This document shows, one piece after another, positions 48,395 to 58,720 of a stretch of 64,000 bases of DNA (the first letter of the stretch is position 1; the number at the start of each line of letters is the position of its first letter). The notes under the pieces are model-generated. The model did no database searches. It was not told the DNA's origin and worked only from the letters and a program-made list of their open reading frames with translations. The stretch comes from Lactobacillaceae bacterium. GTDB lineage: Bacteria > Bacillota > Bacilli > Lactobacillales > Lactobacillaceae. Made by a program: the position numbers and the translations under genes. The stretch is taken from the NCBI GenBank assembly GCA_902834055.1, contig CADFHB010000001.1, positions 1 through 64,000 on the forward strand, written 5' to 3'.

Positions 48395-50839
48395 ATGTTA
48401 ATCGATTTTAATCGTGCGAAAAAGATTGCTGCTGGTTGTCTGGCAATGACCAGTTGTGGCTTTGCCCTTTGGCTAAGTCAAACTAATAGTTTTGCTGCAG
48501 ACAACACGCCAGCACCAGTAGTGGTCGCTGACCAACAAGCGCGGCCAAGTCAAACGGCGCCTGCTAAGAGCCAGACAACGCCAGCACAGAGCACAAACTA
48601 TGACCATGCTGACCAGGGAAACTATGCTAACCTTGATAGTGCCCAGATTAATGACCAGGGACAGTTGACTGTTAGTGGCTGGCACGCTACTAACGCCGCT
48701 AAGGACCGCCCTTACCACTACATTATTGCCGTCAATAAGGCAACTAACCAGGAAATTGGCCGGCAAAACGTTACTGACCAGGCCGTGACGCGTACAGATG
48801 TCCAGCGGGTTCACAATGTCTATGGCGCGGATCAATCAGGCTTTAACACAAGCTTTAAGCTTGGCAAGGGACTGGCGAAGTTAAACCAGGTACAGATCGT
48901 AAGCCGCTATACGAATGATGCACAGGGGAATGGCAACGCGGTTGACTACTGGTTTGCACCAGTGACAATTGATCGTAATAACCGCGCTAACCTTGATGGG
49001 GCAACGGTAGCTAAGGGCCAAATGGTTATTAACGGTTGGCACGCAACGAACTTGGCCGCCGGCAAGGGCCACCACTTCATCATTGTCCTCGACCGGACTA
49101 GTAATCAAGAGGTGGCTAGACAGCTCGTTACACCAGTTAAACGTCCCGATGTTGCTAAGGCATTTCCGGGAATTGCGGGTGCTGACGAATCTGGCTTTAC
49201 CGTCAAGATTCCACTGACTAAGTTGAACCTTAACCACCAGCTCCAGGTTATCAGTCGGTACGCCGGCGCAAGTGACGGGAATAGTGATTACGTTGATTAC
49301 TGGTTCAGTCCAATCACCAGCGGCAACCAGTTTAGCCAGGGCTATTTAGACAGCTTTAACCTTAGTGATGGCCATCATTTAACCTTCAGTGGTTGGCACG
49401 TTGATAACCTGAGTGGGTTTGAGAACAACCATTACGCAATTCTCTATGACTTGACGGCCCGCCGGCAAGTGGCGGTGGTAAACACAACCACGGTAAACCG
49501 TCCCGACGTTGTCCGGGCCTTGCCAAACGTGACGGGCGCAGCCCAGAGTGGCTTTAACGGACAGTTTGACCTGACTAAGGCCTCACTAATTTCGGGTCAT
49601 AGTTATGCGGTGGTTAGTCGGTACTCCACAAGTGACCAGGGTAACGGGGACCAGGGGCAATACAATGATTTCTGGTCCGCACCGGTTGTCTTAAACCAGC
49701 GTGCCTCCTGGCTCGACAGCGTTAAAATGTCTAAGCAGGGATTGCAGATTGCAGGGTGGATGGTTAGTGATGCCGCCCTTGCTAAGAAGTACCCGTACGT
49801 GATTGTCCTGAACAATGGTAAGGAGATTAAGCGGGCCAAGCTGACCTTGACTAACCGGCCTGATGTGGCAGCGCGCTATAGTCAGGTTTATAACAGTGCT
49901 CAAAGCGGCTTTGCGACGACCGTTCCCTTAGACCTGGGCACGGCTAATGGAACATTAAAGCTGATTCTGCGCTTCAGTAACGATGCTGCGGGTAATGGTA
50001 ACTTCGATGACCAGTACAGTCCTGATTATGCCACCAATGCTGGTGCCTTTGACCAGATTAATATTACCGCCAACTCGATTTACGTTAGTGGCTGGCACGC
50101 TAGCAACCAGGCGGTTAACAAGCCATACCAGTTTCTGATCTTTGTTGACCAGAATGGTCATGAATTGTACCGGCAGGAAGTTCTGGACAAGAACCGGGCA
50201 CGGACTGACGTGGCCAATGCCTTCCCCGCAATTTATAACAGCGGTCAATCTGGTTACCAACTGGCCTTTGGAATGCCAAACCAGCTTCGTAACCAAAACG
50301 TGCGGATCATTCACCGCTTCACGGATGATAAGCTCGGGAACGGTAACTACGTTGATTACACTTCTGGCCCTGTTTCGACGAGTCTGATGCGGACGCCAAT
50401 TGACTACCGGATGCCCTCTGAGTACGGCCCGTACCCGAATGTTAGCCAGTTAAAGAACTTCTGGATTCACGTCCGGATTGGTCAGAACCGGGTTTACATG
50501 ATGGACGGTAACAACGTTGTCTACACGATGTACTGTACAGCCGGTCGGTACGTCAATGGGGTCAGCCTGACGCCAACCGGGACCTACTACGTGCAGAATG
50601 AACGTGGGGACCTCTTTGACTATGGGGAACACTGGACCTCATGGAAGGACCACGGGGTATACCTCTTCCACAGCGTTGTCTTTGATGCACCATGGCATGA
50701 TGGTCACTTTGATCAGGCCCAGTTGCGGTTGCTTGGTGTTTCTGCCGGGTCACACGGTTGTATCCGGCTCCCAATTCCGGATGCCAACTGGATTCAGCAC
50801 AACGTTCCCGCTGGTACCCGGGTGGTAATTGAAAACTAG
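48395..50839 (+). CDS. Secreted five-repeat L,D-transpeptidase (YkuD domain)
   Basis: The 814-residue protein has a signal peptide (about 1-34, ending SFA-AD), a Thr/Ala/Gln/Pro linker, five repeats of about 110-120 residues (GWHATN, GWHVDN, GWMVSD, GWHASN types), and a C-terminal YkuD domain (about 665-814). The catalytic motif is Ser786-His787-Gly788-Cys789-IRL. YkuD enzymes form 3-3 peptidoglycan cross-links or attach proteins to the wall. ATG at 48395 follows TGGGGGAT; a TATAAT is at 48355-48360. The repeats probably bind the envelope, which is inference. Array paralogue of the broken serine hydrolase at 33083. Confidence 0.88.
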   Translation: MLIDFNRAKKIAAGCLAMTSCGFALWLSQTNSFAADNTPAPVVVADQQARPSQTAPAKSQTTPAQSTNYDHADQGNYANLDSAQINDQGQLTVSGWHATNAAKDRPYHYIIAVNKATNQEIGRQNVTDQAVTRTDVQRVHNVYGADQSGFNTSFKLGKGLAKLNQVQIVSRYTNDAQGNGNAVDYWFAPVTIDRNNRANLDGATVAKGQMVINGWHATNLAAGKGHHFIIVLDRTSNQEVARQLVTPVKRPDVAKAFPGIAGADESGFTVKIPLTKLNLNHQLQVISRYAGASDGNSDYVDYWFSPITSGNQFSQGYLDSFNLSDGHHLTFSGWHVDNLSGFENNHYAILYDLTARRQVAVVNTTTVNRPDVVRALPNVTGAAQSGFNGQFDLTKASLISGHSYAVVSRYSTSDQGNGDQGQYNDFWSAPVVLNQRASWLDSVKMSKQGLQIAGWMVSDAALAKKYPYVIVLNNGKEIKRAKLTLTNRPDVAARYSQVYNSAQSGFATTVPLDLGTANGTLKLILRFSNDAAGNGNFDDQYSPDYATNAGAFDQINITANSIYVSGWHASNQAVNKPYQFLIFVDQNGHELYRQEVLDKNRARTDVANAFPAIYNSGQSGYQLAFGMPNQLRNQNVRIIHRFTDDKLGNGNYVDYTSGPVSTSLMRTPIDYRMPSEYGPYPNVSQLKNFWIHVRIGQNRVYMMDGNNVVYTMYCTAGRYVNGVSLTPTGTYYVQNERGDLFDYGEHWTSWKDHGVYLFHSVVFDAPWHDGHFDQAQLRLLGVSAGSHGCIRLPIPDANWIQHNVPAGTRVVIEN
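48611..50380 (+). repeat. Coding array of five GWHATN-type repeats, copy B
   Basis: This is the same five-unit order as copy A at 33296-35072. For example, the fifth unit in each copy reads GWHASNQ..KPYQ.LIFV.Q.GHELYRQ, unlike the other units. Confidence 0.75.
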
Positions 50840-50851
50840 GGTTGATTAATC

Positions 50852-50891
50852 AAAACGAGATCATGGTGGTAACGCCACGACCTCGTTTTTT
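50852..50891 (+). terminator. Terminator after the L,D-transpeptidase gene
   Basis: AAAACGAGATCATGGTGG / CCACGACCTCGTTTT with T tail. Confidence 0.85.
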
Positions 50892-50953
50892 AAATTTCGG
50901 TTTGTCTTTGTTATACTAGATAAGAGTATTTTCGTAGAAAGTAGTGAATAAGC

Positions 50954-52795
50954 ATGACAATGAGTCTGGAAGAAATGAAGGAGCGCCAAAAGCACATCCG
51001 TAATTTTTCAATTGTTGCCCACATTGACCACGGTAAGTCAACGCTGGCCGACCGGATCTTGGAAATGACGGATTCGATTAGTAAGCGTGAGATGAAGGAC
51101 CAGGTCCTTGATGATATGCCGTTGGAGCGTGAACGGGGGATTACTATTAAACTAAATGCGGTGGCCCTTACCTACCATGCTAAGGATGGGCAGGACTACA
51201 TTTTTCACCTGATTGACACCCCGGGGCACGTGGACTTCTCTTATGAGGTCTCGCGTTCACTGGCGGCCTGTGAAGGCGCAATCCTAGTCGTGGATGCCAC
51301 TCAGGGAGTGGAGGCCCAGACATTGGCAAATGTCTACTTGGCCCTGGATAACGACCTGGAAATTCTCCCGGTCATTAACAAGATTGACCTACCGTCCGCT
51401 GATCCGGAGGGGACCAAGGCCCAGATTGAAGACGAAATCGGTCTGGAAACTGACGAGGCGGTTGACGTCAGTGCGAAGACGGGTCTCAATGTCGATCAAG
51501 TTCTAGAGAAGATTGTCAAGGATGTTCCCGCCCCTACTGGTGACCTGACCGCGCCCCTTAAGGCCCTGATCTTTGATTCGAAGTACGATGATTACCGTGG
51601 GGTTGTCCTGAGTGTCCGGGTATTTGAGGGGACCGTGAAGAAGGGTGACCGGATTCGGCTGATGAATAGTGGAACCGAGTACGAGGTTGCCGAAGTCGGT
51701 ATTAACTCGCCCAAGCCACTGGCCCGGGATGTTCTGATGGCGGGGGACGTTGGTTACATTACCGCCGCAATCAAGGACATTAAGGATACCCGGGTCGGGG
51801 ATACCGTGACTAGTGCTGACCACCCTACGGACAAGCCATTAGAAGGTTATCGGCAAATGACGCCAATGGTTTATGCCGGCCTGTACCCAACTGACAATGC
51901 GAAGTTTAATGATCTTCGGGAGGCCCTTGAGAAGTTGCAGCTAAACGATGCCGCGCTTGTTTTTGAACCAGAAAGTTCCCAGGCCTTAGGTTTCGGTTTC
52001 CGTTGTGGTTTCTTGGGATTGCTGCACATGGATGTTGTCCAGGAACGCCTAGAGCGTGAATTTAACCTTGATCTGATCACCACGGCGCCATCGGTTACCT
52101 ACCACGTTGACCTGGCCGATGGCTCCACGGTTGAGGTGGAGAACCCAGCTGAGATGCCTGATGCTTCCTCAATCAAGGCGATTAAGGAACCTTACGTCAA
52201 GGCATCAATCATGGTGCCAAATGACTATGTGGGCCCCGTGATGGAACTTTGTCAACGGAAACGGGGGATCTTTGAGACCATGGAATACCTCAGCGACACC
52301 CGGGTGAACGTAATTTACCATGTGCCGTTGTCAGAAATTATCTTTGACTTCTTTGACAAGCTGAAGAGCTCGACCCGGGGCTATGCGTCGATGGATTACG
52401 AAATTGACGAATATAAGCCAAGTAACCTGGTTAAGATTGATATCCTATTGAATGGTGACAAGGTAGATGCACTGAGCTTCATTGCCCACAAGGACTTTGC
52501 TGCTGAGCGGGGGCGGGAAATTACTTCCAAGCTGAAGAAGATCATCCCTCGGCAAAACTTTGAAATCCCAATTCAGGCGGCAATTGGCTCTAAGATTATC
52601 GCCCGGACAAACATTAAAGCCTACCGGAAGGATGTTACTGCCCGGATCCACACTGGTGATCCCGACCGGCGGGCCAAGCTGCTGGAAAAGCAGAAGCGTG
52701 GTAAGAAGCGGATGAAGGCCGTTGGTAAAGTTGATATCCCTCAGGAAGCCTTCATGGCCGTTTTGAAGACCGATGAGGAAACCGACGAGCGTTAA
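50954..52795 (+). CDS. lepA: Elongation factor 4 (LepA)
   Basis: LepA is a ribosome-associated GTPase implicated in back-translocation and in initiation/assembly. The 613-residue protein has G1 AHIDHGKS at 22-29, [12 protein letters not shown], and the LepA-specific C-terminal domain ([20 protein letters not shown]). The ribosome binding site is weak (GAAAGTAGTG). The last 45 bp are partly duplicated downstream, marking the gene's 3' end as an integration site. Confidence 0.97.
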   Translation: MTMSLEEMKERQKHIRNFSIVAHIDHGKSTLADRILEMTDSISKREMKDQVLDDMPLERERGITIKLNAVALTYHAKDGQDYIFHLIDTPGHVDFSYEVSRSLAACEGAILVVDATQGVEAQTLANVYLALDNDLEILPVINKIDLPSADPEGTKAQIEDEIGLETDEAVDVSAKTGLNVDQVLEKIVKDVPAPTGDLTAPLKALIFDSKYDDYRGVVLSVRVFEGTVKKGDRIRLMNSGTEYEVAEVGINSPKPLARDVLMAGDVGYITAAIKDIKDTRVGDTVTSADHPTDKPLEGYRQMTPMVYAGLYPTDNAKFNDLREALEKLQLNDAALVFEPESSQALGFGFRCGFLGLLHMDVVQERLEREFNLDLITTAPSVTYHVDLADGSTVEVENPAEMPDASSIKAIKEPYVKASIMVPNDYVGPVMELCQRKRGIFETMEYLSDTRVNVIYHVPLSEIIFDFFDKLKSSTRGYASMDYEIDEYKPSNLVKIDILLNGDKVDALSFIAHKDFAAERGREITSKLKKIIPRQNFEIPIQAAIGSKIIARTNIKAYRKDVTARIHTGDPDRRAKLLEKQKRGKKRMKAVGKVDIPQEAFMAVLKTDEETDER

Positions 52796-52805
52796 ACGTT
52801 GATAT
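52751..52805 (+). repeat. Putative att site at the lepA 3' end (copy 1)
   Basis: It spans the last lepA codons and the stop. Shared blocks with copy 2 are TTCATG, GTTTTGAAGACCGA and TTAAACGTTGATAT. Confidence 0.55.
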
Positions 52806-52859
52806 AGCAGCATTTAACAAAAAGTCATTACCCCAAGCTAGACCAATTTGAGGCCGCTT

Positions 52860-52940
52860 TTCCCTGAATTTTCCCTTAATTTTATTATTCAGGGAAGGCA
52901 CTAAGGGAAAGAAAACGAAATTCTAGGCTGATTCAGGGAA
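52860..52940. repeat. Interleaved inverted repeats, possible integrase arm sites
   Basis: TTCCCTGAAT (52860-52869) is the inverse of ATTCAGGGAA at 52887-52896 and 52931-52940. TTCCCTTA (52871-52878) is the inverse of TAAGGGAA (52902-52909). Confidence 0.5.
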
Positions 52941-52943
52941 GGA

Positions 52944-53057
52944 TTAAAGCTTAGCTATCTTGTCGAAGAGACTTGCAGTTTCACGCTTCTTTCTGTCAGT
53001 TAGGTGGACGTAGGTGTTCATCGTAGTTTCGATTTTCGAATGTCACAATTGTTGATG
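52944..53057 (-). pseudogene. Fossil C-terminus of a tyrosine recombinase (minus strand, lepA locus)
   Basis: The minus strand reads QQL, stop, HSKIETTMNTYVHLTDRKKR and on through ETASLFDKIAKL to a stop. This is the LGHS....Y.HL end of phage integrases with the nucleophilic Tyr preserved; the Gly codon of LGH has become TGA. Sequence upstream (above 53057) loses frame. It lies inside the duplicated lepA end, so it probably belonged to the element that integrated there. Confidence 0.65.
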
Positions 53058-53140
53058 GACTATACTACACAGATAATTAATTGAATTCGGCGTAATTGGT
53101 TTTCCGTTTTCTTTAGGGTATGGCAAAATTATTAGCTGCA

Positions 53141-53181
53141 TTCATGCTGTTTTGAAGACCGACAAACTTAAACGTTGATAT
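53141..53181 (+). repeat. Putative att site remnant (copy 2 of the lepA end)
   Basis: TTCATGCTGTTTTGAAGACC and then AAACTTAAACGTTGATAT repeat the lepA terminus with a few changes and a deletion of about 14 bp. Confidence 0.55.
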
Positions 53182-53269
53182 CATGGTGACGCTTTTTTGG
53201 AAGTGCATGTGGTCTATTCTTAAGACTCTGTGAAATGGAAGCGGCCCATTAAGGCAATTACTGCGAACA

Positions 53270-53324
53270 TAAAAATGAGTAGGTACAAGACTATTAAGCC
53301 TTTGTACCTGCTCATTTTTAAAAT
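53270..53324. terminator. Bidirectional terminator between the lepA locus and pepD
   Basis: AAAAATGAGTAGGTACAA pairs with TTGTACCTGCTCATTTTT. Confidence 0.9.
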
Positions 53325-53345
53325 AATTTGGGATTTTTACCGTAT

Positions 53346-54767
53346 TTAAAGGTTAGGGTCCATCTTAAATGACATTCGGGAAAGCTCACATCCCTGGGTT
53401 AACAGGTCAAAAAGCAGTTCCTTCGTTCGCTGGTTGTAGTGACTAGCAATCGCATGGTTTTGGGCTGTTAAGTAGGCAGTAAGCTCTTCACCAGTCAGTG
53501 CCTGGGCCTTTTGATCCACTTCCGCAATCTTACGCCGGCCCCATTCATTTAGCTCTTTTTGATAGTCCTCATCCTGTTCAATGAACTCATTGTAGTGGCT
53601 TTCAACGACCTCGGCGAGGGCTTCGTTTAACCAGTATGCACTCTTAAGGTCCATCTTGTTGGGAACGACCCGGTAAGATTCATCAGTATTCGTGGCATTA
53701 GCAAAGAATGGCACGTAGGGGTTGAACGCGGGGACCCCGAGTTCCTGCCAGTGAATACTGGTTTGGAACTGCTGAGGGTCGCGCAGCTGAAGAATATGCG
53801 ATTCAGCAGTCCGGGAAAGTGAGATTGCCCGGTAAGTTTTGCGCTCCGGTGCGGTCCCCATTGGGTCGAACTTGGTCTCATTGAAGTGCGATTTAAGGAC
53901 GTACTGGACGTCTTCAACCGCAATCTTGAATTCAGCCTTACGGATAAACGGCATGTCGTTATCTTCCGGTTCCTGACCCTTTGCGGCTACCGGGCTGAGG
54001 TACCGTTGGGCAAACCATGTTCGGGGAGTGTTGTAGTGGCGGTCCTTTTGGGTACTAGTCCCAAAGATGTGACGGAAATTCCACTTATCTACATCCGGGT
54101 TCAGCTGGTGCTGTTCGACGAATTCGCGAATATGCGGGGCCCACATGTAGTTGGCCGGGTTATTAAAGTCGATGTCTTCAATCGCAACCTGGTTGGGGGT
54201 TACCGCATAACAATCATCGGGGATGCGAACGGCTACCCACTGGTGACCAGTGACAACTTCCATGTACCAGACCTCATCCTGGTCAGCAAACTGCATCCCG
54301 TTGCCTTCTGCTGACCCATACTTTTCAATCAGTTTACCGGTGTAGGAAACACCCTCCCGTGCGGAATGGATGAAGGGGAGGACCAGGGTACAGAGTGAAT
54401 CCTCGGCCAGCCCACTTTTGATGAAGGGGTCATAGGCTAGTACCCGGTTATTAGCGTAAACACTTTCGGTAAACGAAGCGGCGACGTTAGCCTCATTAAT
54501 CCCGGCTTCCTCGTTTGGCCCGGCGCTTTGATCAAGACTCGGTAGCGAAGTGTAGCGCATCCCGGCGGTCGGCATTTCCACCGTTAGCTTATTGTAAGGC
54601 GAAATATATGTCTCGTCTCGTCCTTGAACAGCGGGTTGGACAATGAACCGCTTGGGTTCGATTGCCTTCACCCGGTCCTCGTTGCGGGAAATGATCGGGG
54701 TTCCCTCGAGGGCCGCCTTCTTCCCAACCATAATCGAGGTGCAGGCATCACGATTTTTCTTTTGCAT
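53346..54767 (-). CDS. pepD: C69 family dipeptidase
   Basis: PepD-type dipeptidases hydrolyse a broad range of dipeptides in the cytosol of lactobacilli. The 473-residue protein starts MQKKNRDACTSIMVGKKA, and Cys9 is the expected N-terminal nucleophile after removal of a short propeptide. SRNED at about 27-31 is the conserved partner motif. Start ATG follows TTGGAGGGA. It ends at the two-way terminator and is followed upstream by the pepQ terminator, so it is monocistronic. Confidence 0.93.
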   Translation of the reverse strand: MQKKNRDACTSIMVGKKAALEGTPIISRNEDRVKAIEPKRFIVQPAVQGRDETYISPYNKLTVEMPTAGMRYTSLPSLDQSAGPNEEAGINEANVAASFTESVYANNRVLAYDPFIKSGLAEDSLCTLVLPFIHSAREGVSYTGKLIEKYGSAEGNGMQFADQDEVWYMEVVTGHQWVAVRIPDDCYAVTPNQVAIEDIDFNNPANYMWAPHIREFVEQHQLNPDVDKWNFRHIFGTSTQKDRHYNTPRTWFAQRYLSPVAAKGQEPEDNDMPFIRKAEFKIAVEDVQYVLKSHFNETKFDPMGTAPERKTYRAISLSRTAESHILQLRDPQQFQTSIHWQELGVPAFNPYVPFFANATNTDESYRVVPNKMDLKSAYWLNEALAEVVESHYNEFIEQDEDYQKELNEWGRRKIAEVDQKAQALTGEELTAYLTAQNHAIASHYNQRTKELLFDLLTQGCELSRMSFKMDPNL

Positions 54768-54823
54768 TTCTATCCCTCCAAATAGTAGTTCACTCTTTTA
54801 TGATACCGCAATTGTGGTGGTTT

Positions 54824-54864
54824 AAAAAAATAACCAATGATAAAGTCTTATCATGGTTATTTAT
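54824..54864 (-). terminator. Terminator of pepQ
   Basis: On the minus strand, AATAACCATGATAAG pairs with TTATCATTGGTTATT, then TTTTT. Confidence 0.85.
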
Positions 54865-54871
54865 TGACCCA

Positions 54872-55972
54872 TTAAAGGTTAAATGTTTTGAGTTCCTGGC
54901 TGGTGTGGGTGAAGGGTTCACAGCCATTAGCAGTAATATGAACGCAGTCCTCAATCCGGACACCGGCGACACCTGGAATATAAATCCCGGGTTCAATTGA
55001 GAAGCACATGCCAGGCTGGAGAACCAGCTTGTTTCCGGCCATGATTGAAGGAAACTCGTGATCACTCATTCCCAGACCGTGTCCCAGGCGGTGGATAAAG
55101 TACTCACCATAGCCAGCCTTGGTAATTACGTCCCGGGCCACAGCATCCAGTTCCTCCGCAGTGATTCCCGGATGGGCAGCATCCTGGGCGCTCAGTTGGG
55201 CCTCAAGGCAGACCTGGTAGATATCCTTTTGCTTGGTGTTTAACTGACCAACTGCCACGGTGCGGGAAACATCACTGGCGTAGCCCTTAACCATACAGCC
55301 GAGGTCAAAGAGGACGAGTTCATTGTTCTGGACCTGATTGCTTGAGGTGGCACCGTGCGGTTCAGCGGCGTGAGCACCCGCTTGAACAAGGGTGTCAAAG
55401 CTGGTGTGCATGATACCGTGCTTCTTTAGGGCATACTCGAGGTTAGTTGCAATTTCCTGCTCACTTCGGCCAATAGCGAGGTTTTTAAAGCCCTCTTCGA
55501 GCATAAAGTCAGCCCACTTGCCGGCCTGATTAAGCTTTTCAATCTCATCAGGGCTCTTGATTAGTCGCATCCGTTCAATCGTGGGCGTCAGGTTAGTGGT
55601 GAATTTAGCATCAGGGAATTGCCCTTTGAGGTGGAGCAAGCGGTCAACGGTCAGGTGACTTTCTTCAATTCCCCACTTGGCGGGGTGGGCGACGCGTTCC
55701 TTGACATGTTCGGCAATAATGGCGAAGGGATCTTCATGATCAAGGTAGCCATAAATGTCACCTGACCAACCGGCTCCCTTAGCGGCCTCCACTTCGAGGG
55801 CCGGGGTGAAGAAGAACGGCTGGGCATCAGGAAAGATGAGCAGGGCCATTACCCGTTCTAATGGTTCCTCATAGAAACCAGTGAGGTAGCCAATGGTCAT
55901 CGGGTCGCTGATGTAAGCGACGTCAATGTTAGCTTTGATAATTTGTTCTTGTAGGTCGGTAATTTTTGACAA
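54872..55972 (-). CDS. pepQ: Xaa-Pro dipeptidase (M24 family)
   Basis: This pita-bread metallopeptidase cuts Xaa-Pro dipeptides. The 366-residue protein has the five dinuclear metal ligands in FDLGCMVKGYASDVSRT (two Asp), HRLGHGLG (His), FSIEPGIY (Glu) and RIEDCVHIT (Glu). TTG start at 55972 follows AAGGAGGG; the frame is open upstream to 56008 but that ATG precedes the ribosome binding site and is rejected. Confidence 0.93.
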   Translation of the reverse strand: MSKITDLQEQIIKANIDVAYISDPMTIGYLTGFYEEPLERVMALLIFPDAQPFFFTPALEVEAAKGAGWSGDIYGYLDHEDPFAIIAEHVKERVAHPAKWGIEESHLTVDRLLHLKGQFPDAKFTTNLTPTIERMRLIKSPDEIEKLNQAGKWADFMLEEGFKNLAIGRSEQEIATNLEYALKKHGIMHTSFDTLVQAGAHAAEPHGATSSNQVQNNELVLFDLGCMVKGYASDVSRTVAVGQLNTKQKDIYQVCLEAQLSAQDAAHPGITAEELDAVARDVITKAGYGEYFIHRLGHGLGMSDHEFPSIMAGNKLVLQPGMCFSIEPGIYIPGVAGVRIEDCVHITANGCEPFTHTSQELKTFNL

Positions 55973-56029
55973 GGAAAGTCCCTCCTTAAAGATTAGTACC
56001 CTTATCATATCCTAACCAGCAAAAAAATG

Positions 56030-56066
56030 GCAAACAAAAAAGGCCTGAATAGTAACCCAGACCCTT
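56030..56066 (-). terminator. Terminator of ldh
   Basis: On the minus strand, AAGGGTCTG pairs with CAGGCCTT with one bulge, then TTTTTTG. Confidence 0.65.
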
Positions 56067-56085
56067 AGAAGTAATAATTTAAATG

Positions 56086-57312
<1,227 letters not shown>

Positions 57313-57338
57313 ATTAACTTTCGCGCGAGAAAGTTAAT
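57313..57338 (+). promoter_or_regulatory. Perfect inverted repeat in the leader of the 57357 gene
   Basis: ATTAACTTTC-GCGCGA-GAAAGTTAAT ends 14 bp before a GGAGGTGAT Shine-Dalgarno sequence. It could be an operator or an RNA hairpin that controls translation. Confidence 0.6.
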
Positions 57339-57356
57339 CAAATAATTTCGGAGGAG

Positions 57357-57692
57357 GTGATTACCATTTTAAATCGCACTAAACAGTTCATGCGTGACAA
57401 TGATTTAATGTACAAGCGTGAATACATTCGGCCGATGATGACTCCCCAACATGTCTACGTTTTTCGTTTTGGTAAGCATCGGCTTAACAACCGGGTAATC
57501 ATTCGATACTCCCATACCTGGACGGGACGCCTAAAGATCAATGAAATCGACGTTCGTTTACACCACCAACACCATCCGCGGATTTTCTTAACCGAGTCGG
57601 ATTTGATTGACTATTTAAAGCACCACATGGAAAAAGAAAAGAAAAAGCGGGCGCGTGAGGAAGAGAATCACCATGTTGATGATGACGAATAA
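57357..57692 (+). CDS. Small basic His-rich protein of unknown function
   Basis: The product is about 108-111 residues. The only standard start at the 5' end, GTG 57357, lies inside the full Shine-Dalgarno GGAGGTGAT (57353-57361). The codon at proper spacing is ATT at 57366 (ATT TTA AAT CGC..), so a non-standard AUU start is possible; the next ATG is at 57390. The sequence shows MYKREYIRPMMTPQHVYVFR, an RYSHTW segment, several His and a Lys/Glu/His/Asp tail. No family is recognised. A terminator follows, so it is monocistronic. Confidence 0.65.
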   Translation: MITILNRTKQFMRDNDLMYKREYIRPMMTPQHVYVFRFGKHRLNNRVIIRYSHTWTGRLKINEIDVRLHHQHHPRIFLTESDLIDYLKHHMEKEKKKRAREEENHHVDDDE

Positions 57693-57705
57693 TTATTATG
57701 AGCAG

Positions 57706-57741
57706 GAATCGTGACCATCGAAGGGTGGTCACGATTTTCTT
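57706..57741 (+). terminator. Terminator before prmA
   Basis: AATCGTGACCA / TGGTCACGATT stem then TTCTT. Confidence 0.8.
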
Positions 57742-57759
57742 AATTTCAAGGAGGAAAAA

Positions 57760-58719
57760 ATGAACTGGACATCAGTAACGGTCGTGACATCTAGTGAGGC
57801 AGTTGAAGCAGTTAGCTATATATTAACGAATGAGGGGGCAGAGGGAATTCAGATTGACGATGCTGCCGATTTCGCCAATCTCCGTCCGGGAAAGTATGGA
57901 GAACACGGCGAAATTGTTGACCCGGATGAGATTCCCCACCGGAAACAAGGGGCCGCGGTAACCGGCTACTTTCCGGAGAAGGCCTTTATGCCAGAAATTG
58001 TCCCGACAATCAAAATGCGGGTTGCCAAACTAAAGGATTATGGACTGAACCCGGGAAATGATCAGGTAACAGCAGCGACGGTCAATAATAAGGATTGGGC
58101 AACTGTCTGGCAAAAGTATTACCACCCGTTACGGGTAACTAATGAACTGACCATCGTTCCCCAGTGGGAGGACTACCAGCCGGCCCAGCAGAGTGAGAAA
58201 CTGATTTATCTTGACCCGGGAATGGCCTTTGGAACAGGGACCCACCCCACAACCCGTTTAATGATGGAAGCACTCGAAAAAGTTGTCCGCGGGGGCGAGT
58301 CAATGATTGACGTCGGAACAGGTTCCGGGGTGCTCAGTATTGCTGCTAAGCAGCTTGGTGTGGGTGCGGTGGCCGCATACGACGTTGACGAAGTTGCGGT
58401 CCGTTCGGCAAAGAAAAATATCGCCCTGAACCCAGTTGCTAGTGATATCAAGCTTGGTGTCAATAGCTTGCTGGATGGCATTCATACGCAGGTCGATATT
58501 GTAGTCGCAAATATCCTGGCGGAGATTATCGTCCCACTAATTCCACAGGCCTACGAGAACCTCAAGCCTGGTGGCCTGTTCCTAACTTCCGGAATTATTG
58601 ATGATAAGGCGGAATTGATTCGTCAGAAGCTAACGGCCCAGGGCTTCATTATTGATAGTGAAACTAAGATGAAGGACTGGCACGGTATTATTGCCCACAA
58701 ACCGGCGGAGGACGAGTAA
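57760..58719 (+). CDS. prmA: Ribosomal protein L11 methyltransferase
   Basis: PrmA trimethylates L11. The 319-residue protein has an N-terminal substrate domain, the linker motif [14 protein letters not shown] (about 157-170), SAM motif [10 protein letters not shown] and [13 protein letters not shown] follows AAGGAGG. rsmE starts 1 bp after its stop, so they form an operon with the genes to dtd. Confidence 0.96.
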   Translation: MNWTSVTVVTSSEAVEAVSYILTNEGAEGIQIDDAADFANLRPGKYGEHGEIVDPDEIPHRKQGAAVTGYFPEKAFMPEIVPTIKMRVAKLKDYGLNPGNDQVTAATVNNKDWATVWQKYYHPLRVTNELTIVPQWEDYQPAQQSEKLIYLDPGMAFGTGTHPTTRLMMEALEKVVRGGESMIDVGTGSGVLSIAAKQLGVGAVAAYDVDEVAVRSAKKNIALNPVASDIKLGVNSLLDGIHTQVDIVVANILAEIIVPLIPQAYENLKPGGLFLTSGIIDDKAELIRQKLTAQGFIIDSETKMKDWHGIIAHKPAEDE

Positions 58720-58720
58720 G

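Larger units (their letters stand above)
52806..53140. other. Decayed integrated-element remnant beside lepA
   Basis: This stretch lies between the two lepA-end repeats. It has interleaved inverted repeats (52860-52940) and an integrase tail relic (52944-53057). The rest shows no reading frame. Confidence 0.5.
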
